5,544 nucleotides of DNA from an uncultured Bacteroidota bacterium (lineage in GTDB: Bacteria > Bacteroidota > Bacteroidia > Chitinophagales > Chitinophagaceae): NCBI GenBank assembly GCA_903825095.1, contig CAIJZF010000194.1, forward strand, positions 1-5,544. The letters run 5' to 3'. Under the pieces are notes generated by a model, which was not told the origin of the DNA, made no database searches, and saw only the letters and a program-made list of their open reading frames with translations. Of the stretch, positions 1 to 5,544 are shown one piece after another. Each line of letters opens with the position of its first letter. The stretch's first letter is position 1. The position numbers and the translations under genes are program-made.

Positions 1-428
1 AAATAGCCAATAGCTTTAATAATGGTATTGAGTATTTTAATACCTATGGAGGTAACCCCGTTTCAATGGCAACTGGCTTGGCTGTATTAGAAGTTATTAA
101 GAAAGAAGGTTTACAAGAAAATGCATTGCAGGTAGGTAATTATTTATTGGAAGGTATGCGTGCACTTATGCATACACATTCCATTATTGGAGATGTAAGA
201 GGTTCGGGTTTATTTATTGGACTAGAGTTAGTCAAAGATAGAGTGACCAAAGAGCCCGCCACGGAGGCCATTAAGCTAGCGGTTGAAAGAATGAAGGATA
301 AAGGTTTTTTAATGGGTGTTGATGGACCTTATAATAATGTGTTTAAAATTAAACCTCCCATTATTTTCTCTATGCAAAATGCAAAAGACTTACTTACTAA
401 TTTAGATACCGTATTAGCTTCTTTATAA
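1..428 (+). CDS. Class III PLP aminotransferase, C-terminal part (AGXT2L / ethanolamine-phosphate phospho-lyase-like); 5' end outside window
   Basis: The reading frame is open from the left edge (first full codon at base 3) and ends at TAA 426-428, giving about 141 visible residues. The first in-frame ATG (66) is internal: the 21 residues before it include [12 protein letters not shown], the conserved segment after the PLP lysine in class III aminotransferases, whose Thr contacts the cofactor phosphate from the partner subunit. Further on come [16 protein letters not shown] and, near the end, VFKIKPPI, which are C-terminal domain signatures of the fold. From memory, the spacing and wording closely match animal AGXT2L1/ETNPPL, which cleaves phosphoethanolamine to acetaldehyde, ammonia and phosphate. 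Ordinary ornithine- or alanine-glyoxylate-type transaminases remain possible. The PLP lysine and substrate residues lie upstream, so the reaction cannot be settled here. In Bacteroidota such domains can sit at the C-terminus of a long protein with a kinase-like N-terminus. The downstream gene converges 37 bp away. Confidence 0.88.
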   Translation, partial: IANSFNNGIEYFNTYGGNPVSMATGLAVLEVIKKEGLQENALQVGNYLLEGMRALMHTHSIIGDVRGSGLFIGLELVKDRVTKEPATEAIKLAVERMKDKGFLMGVDGPYNNVFKIKPPIIFSMQNAKDLLTNLDTVLASL

Positions 429-465
429 AAATGACTTAGGTCTTTATAAAAAAATGCCCTTTTTA

Positions 466-759
466 CTATTGTTCCAAAGTTTTTAATTCGCTTGCCTTTT
501 TAGACCTCACATTATAAATAACAGAACGTGCTAGTTCGTCGTATTTTACTACTTTAAGTAAGGCTCCTTCTTTGTCGTAATAATGAGATTCAATTGAATA
601 CTGTTCATCGTATGCATAAAGTACATAAGTAGTTTTTGTAGAATCTATCAACTGCCCAATTTTTTCATTGTTTTTTAAATAGCCGGGTGCTGTAGTACAA
701 GCGCCTATAAAAAATAGTAAGCATAATGAAAAAGTAAAATGTAAAACAACAGTTCGCAT
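466..759 (-). CDS. Small lipoprotein of unknown function
   Basis: The gene encodes 97 residues from ATG (757-759) to TAA. An in-frame TTG at 775-777 would add six residues, but I prefer the ATG because it places Arg2 directly before the hydrophobic stretch, as in a normal short signal peptide. Residues 5-20 are hydrophobic and end in the lipobox IGAC, so Cys21 should be lipidated and the mature protein anchored on the periplasmic side. The mature part is about 77 residues and polar. It contains a segment rich in Tyr (YVLYAYDEQY, then SHYYDKEG) that could form beta strands, and a basic C-terminus. I do not recognise the family and assign no function. The gene lies downstream of the MFS gene on the same strand, but a strong terminator hairpin separates them, so it probably has its own promoter. 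It converges with the aminotransferase gene, and no clear terminator follows it. Confidence 0.72.
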   Translation of the reverse strand: MRTVVLHFTFSLCLLFFIGACTTAPGYLKNNEKIGQLIDSTKTTYVLYAYDEQYSIESHYYDKEGALLKVVKYDELARSVIYNVRSKKASELKTLEQ

Positions 760-778
760 ATTGAATTCTTTATTCAAT
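760..778 (-). promoter_or_regulatory. Possible leader hairpin touching the lipoprotein start codon
   Basis: ATTGAAT (760-766) and ATTCAAT (772-778) form a perfect 7-bp inverted repeat with a 5-nt loop, directly next to the ATG at 757-759. In mRNA it would occupy the ribosome-landing region and also contain the alternative TTG codon. The stem has only one G-C pair, so it would be weak and may be a chance feature of AT-rich DNA. No regulatory role is shown. Confidence 0.25.
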
Positions 779-801
779 CGTATTTTAATACTACTAATTT
801 A

Positions 802-843
802 AAAAATAACCCTTGTAATACAGAGACTACAAGGGTTATTTTT
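802..843 (-). terminator. Intrinsic terminator of the MFS transporter gene (structurally bidirectional)
   Basis: Bases 802-817 and 828-843 are perfect reverse complements (16 bp), separated by a 10-nt loop (818-827). The core of the stem contains CCCTTG/CAAGGG, and the outer part is A/T, so read on - it ends in a run of T (from 806 down to 801 on the + strand this is AAAAAA). It begins 18 bp past the stop codon of the MFS gene, where its terminator is expected. Because both flanks are A/T runs it could also stop + strand transcripts, although no + gene ends nearby. It insulates the lipoprotein gene from the transporter gene. Confidence 0.85.
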
Positions 844-861
844 AATAATACATATAATTTA

Positions 862-2100
862 TTAAGCAGTGGCTGCTTTTCTATTTTTCATGTATATATT
901 TAATCCAATAAAGGCAACAATTAAAATTAATGGAATCATTAAAGTGGCGTTGATGACTTCAGGACCTGCTAATTTTTTAGCCTCGTTGGTAACTGCTGCT
1001 AAGTCTGCATCTGCAGTGCCTACTGGTATATTTGCATTCACTAATTTATCATAGAAATCGCTCATAAATATCATATAAACAGATACAGCGAACATACCCG
1101 CACCACCCATTAAGTTAATGCCTACAGCACCTGTCTTAGGTAAGTTTTCAGAAACAAAGCCTAACATGGTTGGCCAGAAATAACATACGCCAATGCCGAA
1201 AAGAATAGCGCCTGCAAATAACATATTGCCAGTACTGTGCCCTAATAAGTATAAACCAGCAGCAGCTAAAATAGCCGATATTAATAATACACCTGAAGGA
1301 GAAAATTTATGGACCACCGGACCTGCAAAGGCACGGCCAATCACCATAATTCCTGTTTCAATAGTTAATAACAAAATAGCATTGTCACTCACATTTTTCA
1401 ATAGTATATCAATCCATTGTCCAGTAAACAATTCCGTGATGGCAGTTCCGAACATACATATAATCATAAAAATAAAAAGAGGATTTAATAAACTCTTATA
1501 CATTTCTGATGCAGATACACCACTTGATACACGCTCTGTTTCAGGAAATTCTAATTTAGAAAAGAAGTAACCATATAAAATAGTAGGAATTAGCATCATG
1601 CCTACTTGTAAATTTGTACCTAATCCTATTTTATTAAATAAGAATACAATTAAAGTACCAATTACAATACCTCCAGGGAACCATAAGTGAAAGTGGTTCA
1701 ATTTAGTAGTTTTGTTATTTGGATATAAAGCCGTTACTAAAGGATTACAAGAAGCTTCTACAGTACCATTGGCAATACCAATTAATAAAGTAGAGAAAAA
1801 TAAACTCCAGTAACCTGTAGCATAAATAGTAAGTACAATACCAGCTAAATGAAATATAAAGGCAAGCACTAATAAGCGCTTCATACCAATAATATCTACA
1901 ATGGTACCACCTACTAACATCGCGAGTGGAAAGCCCCAGAATGCAGTAGCTGCAATGGTACCCAATTGCGCATTAGTTAAATGAAAATCAATGCCTTGTT
2001 GGCTTAGTACCCCAGCTCTAATTCCAAAGGAAAGAGAAGTGACTAATAAAGCCAGGCAGCTTGCAACAAATAGCCTGTTGGCTTGAATGTTTTTTGACAT
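862..2100 (-). CDS. MFS transporter, possibly of the FHS/sugar-porter-like type
   Basis: This is a 412-residue inner-membrane protein with about 12 predicted helices, roughly at 8-29, 44-68, 75-94, 97-117, 137-157, 164-182, 205-228, 240-260, 268-287, 292-312, 325-346 and 385-404. The length is normal for the major facilitator superfamily. The loop between helices 2 and 3 carries the MFS motif A, seen as GTIVDIIGMKR (65-75) with Asp69, Gly72, Lys74 and Arg75. The polar central loop (183-203) separates the two six-helix halves. The stretch around 119-145, NPLVTALYP followed by LNHFHLWFPGG, resembles the fucose/glucose (FHS) branch, but the substrate cannot be read from the sequence. An extra hydrophilic loop (about 349-382) lies between helices 11 and 12. 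The start is ATG at 2098-2100, with no Shine-Dalgarno sequence. The gene is divergent from the deacylase homologue, which suggests but does not prove a shared role in uptake of released products. A strong hairpin terminator follows it. Confidence 0.9.
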   Translation of the reverse strand: MSKNIQANRLFVASCLALLVTSLSFGIRAGVLSQQGIDFHLTNAQLGTIAATAFWGFPLAMLVGGTIVDIIGMKRLLVLAFIFHLAGIVLTIYATGYWSLFFSTLLIGIANGTVEASCNPLVTALYPNNKTTKLNHFHLWFPGGIVIGTLIVFLFNKIGLGTNLQVGMMLIPTILYGYFFSKLEFPETERVSSGVSASEMYKSLLNPLFIFMIICMFGTAITELFTGQWIDILLKNVSDNAILLLTIETGIMVIGRAFAGPVVHKFSPSGVLLISAILAAAGLYLLGHSTGNMLFAGAILFGIGVCYFWPTMLGFVSENLPKTGAVGINLMGGAGMFAVSVYMIFMSDFYDKLVNANIPVGTADADLAAVTNEAKKLAGPEVINATLMIPLILIVAFIGLNIYMKNRKAATA

Positions 2101-2224
2101 AATCGTTAGTTTTTTGGTTTGGTCTTTAAAAAGCGAACTTGAATATAAAAAAATTTATTGAAAAAACATTAAATTACAGAGAACTTGTACGAAATATAAA
2201 CCCTTTTCACTTAAAATTAAAACC
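2101..2224. promoter_or_regulatory. Divergent intergenic region with the promoters of the MFS and deacylase genes
   Basis: These 124 bp separate two genes reading outward, so both promoters should lie here. The region is very A/T-rich with no Shine-Dalgarno sequence before either start codon, as is usual in Bacteroidota. I looked for the Bacteroidota pair TTTG / TAnnTTTG. On -, TATATTTC (2198 down to 2191) and a TAAATTTT (near 2151-2158) come close to the -7 element, but neither has a convincing -33 partner. On + I find no good match. No palindromic operator stands out, and no regulator gene lies in the window. The assignment therefore rests on gene layout. Confidence 0.45.
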
Positions 2225-3898
2225 ATGAAACAACTAGTATCTATCTGTTTGATTAGTTTATTATTTGCTTGTACTACGAATAGTAAATATGACACCATCA
2301 TAAAAAACGGATTAGTCTATGATGGTAATGGAGGCGCTCCTTATAAAGCCGACCTTGCTATTAAAAATGATACTATTGCTTTTATTGGCGATTTATCTAA
2401 AGAGTCTGCCAACAATGTAGTTGATGCAAAAGGCATGGCTATAACGCCTGGTTTTATAAATATGTTAAGCTGGGCACCTACCTCTCTTATTATAGATGGT
2501 AATTCTCAAGGGGATATTAGACAAGGGGTTACTTTAGAAGTATTTGGCGAAGGGGGAAGTATGGGCCCTTTGAACGCGAAGATGAAAAAATCTATGGAAG
2601 ATGATCAAACAGGACCAGATAAACTTCCTATTCCTTGGAATACTTTAGGAGAGTACATGCACTATATGGAAAAAAAGGGGATCAGTTGCAATATCGCTTC
2701 TTATGTAGGAGCTACTACTATTCGTGAGAATATTATTGGAGAAGACAATCGTGCTCCCACACCTGCTGAATTAGAAAGCATGAAGGGCTTAGTAAAACAA
2801 GCCATGGAAGAAGGTGCATTGGGTGTGGGTAGTTCTTTAATTTATCCTCCAGCTTTTTTTGCAAAGACAGAAGAGCTCATTGAATTATGTAAAGCTGCTG
2901 CACCTTATGGTGGTGGTTATATTTCACATATGCGCAGTGAAGGCAATAATTTTATTGAAGCGGTGAATGAATTAATAACCATTGCTAAAGAAGCCAAAGT
3001 GCATGGAGAAATTTATCATTTAAAAGCAGGAGGTGTAAATAATTGGCCTAAAATGGATTCTGTTATAAAATTAGTAGAAGCTGCAAGGGCTGCTGGCATT
3101 GATGTTGCTGCCAATATGTATACTTATCCTGCAGGTGCTACAGGTATGACGGCTGCTATGCCTCCTTCTTTACAAGATGGTGGTTTTGGAAAATTATGGT
3201 TGCGTTTACAAGATCCGAAAATAAGAGCAGAGATGATAAAAGCCATGAAGACCGATGCAAAGGATTGGGAAAATTTATATTATGGAACAGGTGGTGCAAG
3301 TAAAGTTTTATTACTTGGATTTAGAAGAGATTCATTAATAAAGTATTCTGGAAAAACTTTAGCAGAAGTGGCTAAAATAAGAAACACCACACCAGAAGAT
3401 TGCGCTATTGATTTAATTATTCAAGATAGTAGTCGTGTAGAAGTAGCTTATTTTTTAATGAGTGAAGAAAATATAAAAAAACAAATCGTACTTCCTTGGG
3501 TAAGTTTTGGATCTGATGCAGAGTCGGCATCAACCGATCCAGTCTTTATGAAACAAAGTACACATCCTCGTGCTTATGGAAATTTTGCACGCGTGATTGG
3601 TCATTATGTAAATGAAGAAAAAGTAATGACTGTAGAAAAGGCCATCAATAAGCTTTCTAAAGTTGCAGCTACAAGTTTACATATTCAAAAGCGTGGTGAA
3701 TTAAAAGTGGGCAACTATGCTGATGTACTGGTTTTTGATCCAAGCAAAATTAAAGACCATGCAAGTTTTGAAAAACCAAGACAATATGCAACAGGTATGT
3801 CACATGTTTGGGTAAATGGTGTGCAAGTATTAAAAGAAGGCGAACATACCAATGCTAAACCTGGAAAATTTGTAAAAGGGCCTGGGGCAAAAATCTAG
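2225..3898 (+). CDS. N-acyl-D-amino-acid deacylase family lipoprotein (amidohydrolase superfamily) with altered metal site
   Basis: This 557-residue protein starts with a lipoprotein signal peptide (residues 1-15, lipobox LFAC, Cys16), so it should act on the cell envelope outside the cytoplasm. The amidohydrolase layout follows: an N-terminal beta domain (YDTIIKNGLVYDGNG, 22-36; VDAKGMAITPGFIN, 66-79), a TIM-barrel core, and a C-terminal return of the beta domain (GNYADVLVFDP, 497-506; VWVNGVQVLKEGE, 528-540). D-aminoacylase family marks are YISHMRSEG (His235), EIYHLKAGG (His265), SFGSD (Asp431) and HPRAYGNFARV (447-457). Known enzymes of this family remove the acyl group from N-acyl-D-amino acids using zinc. 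Here the usual GFIDxHxH reads GFINMLSW (Leu81 and Trp83 replace both His), and GNCG reads GEGG (Gly110 replaces the metal Cys, with Glu109 beside it). Activity and substrate are thus uncertain: it may be a distinct subfamily with a different or single-metal site. ATG is the only plausible start given the signal peptide. Confidence 0.85.
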   Translation: MKQLVSICLISLLFACTTNSKYDTIIKNGLVYDGNGGAPYKADLAIKNDTIAFIGDLSKESANNVVDAKGMAITPGFINMLSWAPTSLIIDGNSQGDIRQGVTLEVFGEGGSMGPLNAKMKKSMEDDQTGPDKLPIPWNTLGEYMHYMEKKGISCNIASYVGATTIRENIIGEDNRAPTPAELESMKGLVKQAMEEGALGVGSSLIYPPAFFAKTEELIELCKAAAPYGGGYISHMRSEGNNFIEAVNELITIAKEAKVHGEIYHLKAGGVNNWPKMDSVIKLVEAARAAGIDVAANMYTYPAGATGMTAAMPPSLQDGGFGKLWLRLQDPKIRAEMIKAMKTDAKDWENLYYGTGGASKVLLLGFRRDSLIKYSGKTLAEVAKIRNTTPEDCAIDLIIQDSSRVEVAYFLMSEENIKKQIVLPWVSFGSDAESASTDPVFMKQSTHPRAYGNFARVIGHYVNEEKVMTVEKAINKLSKVAATSLHIQKRGELKVGNYADVLVFDPSKIKDHASFEKPRQYATGMSHVWVNGVQVLKEGEHTNAKPGKFVKGPGAKI

Positions 3899-3913
3899 CG
3901 TAGCCATTTGCTA

Positions 3914-5095
3914 TTACAAACTAGCTAAGGCTGTCTCTAAATCTTGCAATAAGTCATCCACATTTTCTATGCCCACAGAATAGCGAATTAAACTTTCGGG
4001 TATACCCAATAATTTTCTTTGGGCCTCGGTTAATTCCACATGGCTAGTGGTTCTTGGGGGACCGGCTAATGTACTCACCGAGCCTAGGCTTGCTGCCAAA
4101 TGCACTAATTTAAGCGTAGTTAATAGTTTTTTAACATGCTCATAACCACCGTCTAAAGCAAAACTCATAATGCCTCCAAAGCCCGACATTTGTTGCTTTG
4201 CAATAGCATGACCCGGATGGGTAGGAAGACCAGGATAAAATACATCGGATACTTTTGAATGCGCTTTTAAATAATGAGCAATTTTTAAAGCAGAAGCATT
4301 TTGTCTTTCAATTCTTAATTCTAAAGTTTTCATGCCTCTAGCAATCATATAAGCAGGATCGGCTTGTAAACTAGCACCGTTAATTTCTCGATACTGATAA
4401 ATTTTTTGTACCAATTCTTTTTTACCTGCCACAACTCCTCCCATGGCGTCGGAGTGACCACATAAAAATTTAGTAGCACTATGTATGACTAAATCCGCAC
4501 CTAGTGCTAAAGGGTTTTGATTAATAGGGGTAGCAAAAGTATTATCAACCACTACAATGGCACCTACTTTTTTAGCAGCAGCAGCTAATCTTTTAATGTC
4601 TACTACTTTTAAAGTAGGATTCGTGGGTGTTTCTAAATACACTAGGTCACAACCTTTCGCAATTTCTTTTTCGAATAAATCAAAATCGGTAGTGTCACAT
4701 AACTGTACATCTACATTATACAGTGGTAGAAAATCTAAAAATATTTTACTCGTTCCGCCATAATTATCTTTTTGAGATACTACTCTTTTACCCGTAGTTA
4801 AAAAAGTATAGAGTGTATTACTAATAGCCGCCATGCCCGTTGCAAAAGAAGTCGCTGCTTCAGCACCTTCTAGTAATCTAATTTTCTCTTCTAAAACAGC
4901 CACTGTTGGATTGGTGTTTCTGCTATAAATATAACCTTCGGCCTTGCCTAAAGAAACTTCATGCCAATGATCTACATCATTATAAGCAAAGGCCACACTG
5001 TTTACTATTGGTGAAGTTACCGCACCACTTACATTTAAATCGCTTTCTCCACCCCAAACCGATGTAGTACTTTTTTTAAACTTAGAAAAATCCAT
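3914..5095 (-). CDS. Cystathionine gamma-synthase / gamma-lyase family PLP enzyme (Cys/Met metabolism)
   Basis: This 393-residue cytosolic protein has the full length of the Cys/Met-metabolism PLP family (fold type I, usually a tetramer). Visible marks are YSRNTNPT (57-64; Tyr57 and Arg59 bind the PLP phosphate of the neighbouring subunit), SFATGMAA (83-90, phosphate loop), DNYGGT (110-115, Tyr112 stacking on PLP), ETPTNP (155-160), VVVDNTFATP (Asp184 to the pyridine nitrogen), HSATKFLCGH (Lys209, the Schiff-base lysine) and IRYSVGIE (Arg371, substrate carboxylate). Gly114 sits where methionine gamma-lyase has its catalytic Cys, which argues against that enzyme. Cystathionine gamma-synthase, cystathionine gamma-lyase and O-acetylhomoserine sulfhydrylase are all possible, so I give no symbol. 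The position that is Glu in gamma-lyases (SLGGxESL) is Ser341 here (SLGSVSTL). The ATG at 5093-5095 has no Shine-Dalgarno sequence. The 3' end converges with the deacylase gene across 15 bp, with no clear terminator. Confidence 0.92.
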   Translation of the reverse strand: MDFSKFKKSTTSVWGGESDLNVSGAVTSPIVNSVAFAYNDVDHWHEVSLGKAEGYIYSRNTNPTVAVLEEKIRLLEGAEAATSFATGMAAISNTLYTFLTTGKRVVSQKDNYGGTSKIFLDFLPLYNVDVQLCDTTDFDLFEKEIAKGCDLVYLETPTNPTLKVVDIKRLAAAAKKVGAIVVVDNTFATPINQNPLALGADLVIHSATKFLCGHSDAMGGVVAGKKELVQKIYQYREINGASLQADPAYMIARGMKTLELRIERQNASALKIAHYLKAHSKVSDVFYPGLPTHPGHAIAKQQMSGFGGIMSFALDGGYEHVKKLLTTLKLVHLAASLGSVSTLAGPPRTTSHVELTEAQRKLLGIPESLIRYSVGIENVDDLLQDLETALASL

Positions 5096-5101
5096 TGACT
5101 A

Positions 5102-5133
5102 TTATTTATTTCGTTATTTAGTTAGTTATTTTT
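5102..5133. repeat. Degenerate 4-base repeat in the PLP-enzyme leader
   Basis: Eight consecutive tetranucleotides beginning at 5102 all start with TT on the + strand: TTAT, TTAT, TTCG, TTAT, TTAG, TTAG, TTAT, TTTT. This lies 7 to 38 bases upstream of the start codon of the cystathionine gamma-synthase-like gene, in its leader or promoter. The units are too varied for efficient slipped-strand change, so it may be an old, decayed repeat or simple low-complexity DNA. Confidence 0.4.
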
Positions 5134-5168
5134 TATAAAGATTGTCTTTCTGTTTTTTTATAGTTTTC

Positions 5169-5191
5169 TATTTTATATTTTTTATAAAATA
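5169..5191 (-). terminator. Possible weak A/T-only hairpin after the serine hydrolase gene
   Basis: Bases 5169-5177 and 5183-5191 form a perfect 9-bp stem with a 5-nt loop, starting 9 bases past the hydrolase stop codon. The stem has no G-C pair and no long clean U run follows it on -, so it would be a poor intrinsic terminator. Readthrough into the PLP-enzyme gene is therefore possible. The rest of the 104-bp gap is low-complexity A/T sequence in which I see no clear promoter. Confidence 0.25.
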
Positions 5192-5199
5192 TATAGCTA

Positions 5200-5544
5200 C
5201 TAATTTTTTGCTAATGAGACTCCATCCATTTCTACTGTTGTTACTTTTCCTTGCTCATTCAATCTAAAATTAAGTCCAGTTTTGCCATACCATTTTTTAT
5301 TCCATGCTAATTGGAATGTATCATAATTCCAATGCGAAACAATGCCTTTGCCTAATTTAATATTTTCAGCAACCAGTGTTTCATTTTCAAGTGTAATGCT
5401 AATGCTTCCAAATAGTGGATCGGTATAAGTGCCTACATAGGCTTGCAAAGGCAGTGAGGGCTTGGTGTTCAGCACTCTAGTTGCCTCTTCAGCTGCATTA
5501 GCCTCAGCAGCCTTAGCTCTTATGTTTCCATATAAGGTAAGAAA
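5200..5544 (-). CDS. Serine beta-lactamase-like hydrolase, C-terminal DUF3471-type domain; 5' end outside window
   Basis: The frame is open from the right edge to TAG at 5200-5202, giving 115 codons including the stop. A GTG at 5473-5475 is not the start: coding continues upstream through an Ala/Glu-rich helix-like segment (about visible residues 10-22) to the edge. The visible part reads LQAYVGTYTDPLFGSI (33-48), then HWNYDTFQLAW (71-81), then a strand ending EQGKVTTVEMDG. This matches, from memory of the family, the beta-barrel DUF3471 tail found after class C beta-lactamase-like catalytic domains (SxxK/YxN serine hydrolases of the PBP4*/esterase type, often secreted). The catalytic domain would lie beyond the window, so its substrate (D-amino peptides, esters or others) cannot be judged. 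The next gene on this strand, the PLP enzyme, begins 104 bp downstream. A free-standing DUF3471 protein is possible but less likely given the open frame. Confidence 0.75.
   Translation of the reverse strand, partial: FLTLYGNIRAKAAEANAAEEATRVLNTKPSLPLQAYVGTYTDPLFGSISITLENETLVAENIKLGKGIVSHWNYDTFQLAWNKKWYGKTGLNFRLNEQGKVTTVEMDGVSLAKN

Noticed and set aside
422..450. Inverted repeat TTTATAAA (422-429 / 443-450) at the end of the aminotransferase gene as a terminator
   Set aside because: The outer stem is A/T only, the inner part is 3 bp with a 3-nt bulge, and no clean U tract follows on +. It is too weak to call.
760..777. TTG at 775-777 as the start of the small lipoprotein
   Set aside because: The ATG at 757-759 gives a more typical signal peptide (Met-Arg then a hydrophobic core), and the TTG lies inside a hairpin. 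It cannot be fully excluded.
869..1054. Open frame on + inside the MFS gene
   Set aside because: It lies wholly antisense within a clear 12-helix transporter gene and shows no recognisable protein features.
1193..1570. 125-codon open frame on + inside the MFS gene
   Set aside because: It is the antisense of the transporter's codons, with low-complexity composition and no domain. It is a shadow of the real gene.
2101..2224. Riboswitch or operator in the divergent intergenic region
   Set aside because: The region is short and A/T-rich with no G-C stems, conserved loops or clear palindromes.
3895..3930. Possible shared terminator between the converging deacylase and PLP-enzyme genes
   Set aside because: Only short TAGC/GCTA-type matches are present, with no stable stem and no T run. 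The gap is just 15 bp.
4557..4763. 68-codon open frame on + inside the PLP-enzyme gene
   Set aside because: It is antisense to the segment with the conserved Asp184 region of a well-supported gene and has no features of its own.

Overview
The window is AT-rich chromosomal DNA that looks like Bacteroidota. The clues are start codons with A/T-rich leaders and no Shine-Dalgarno sequence, short lipoprotein signal peptides, and family variants common in that phylum. A Chitinophagales or Sphingobacteriales relative would fit, but the exact lineage is a guess. There are six protein genes, four complete and one cut at each edge. I see no rRNA, tRNA, CRISPR array, insertion sequence or phage feature, and no gene-free stretch longer than about 125 bases.

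Layout from left to right: (1) the 3' end of a class III PLP aminotransferase gene on +, most like the AGXT2L/ethanolamine-phosphate phospho-lyase group. (2) Converging on it, a small lipoprotein gene of unknown function on -. (3) A perfect 16-bp hairpin flanked by A and T runs, which is the likely terminator of the next gene. (4) A 412-residue MFS transporter gene on -. (5) A 124-bp divergent intergenic region. (6) A 557-residue lipoprotein of the N-acyl-D-amino-acid deacylase (amidohydrolase) family on +. (7) Converging on it with a 15-bp gap, a cystathionine gamma-synthase/gamma-lyase family gene on -. (8) Also on -, the C-terminal part of a serine beta-lactamase-like hydrolase with a DUF3471-type tail, running off the right edge.

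The genes look like housekeeping and scavenging metabolism, not one dedicated system. The clearest possible link is the divergent transporter/deacylase pair: the lipoprotein could release amino acids or acyl groups outside the cytoplasm and the transporter could import a product. That is inference from position only. The sulfur amino-acid enzyme and the hydrolase share a strand but are 104 bp apart, so co-transcription is uncertain.

I found no convincing undescribed system. The most notable point is that the deacylase homologue lacks the HxH pair and the metal-binding Cys of characterised D-aminoacylases, yet keeps the later His, His, Asp and HPR motifs. Smaller points are an unusual residue at the specificity position of the PLP enzyme, a hairpin directly before the lipoprotein start codon, and a degenerate 4-base repeat in the PLP-enzyme leader.
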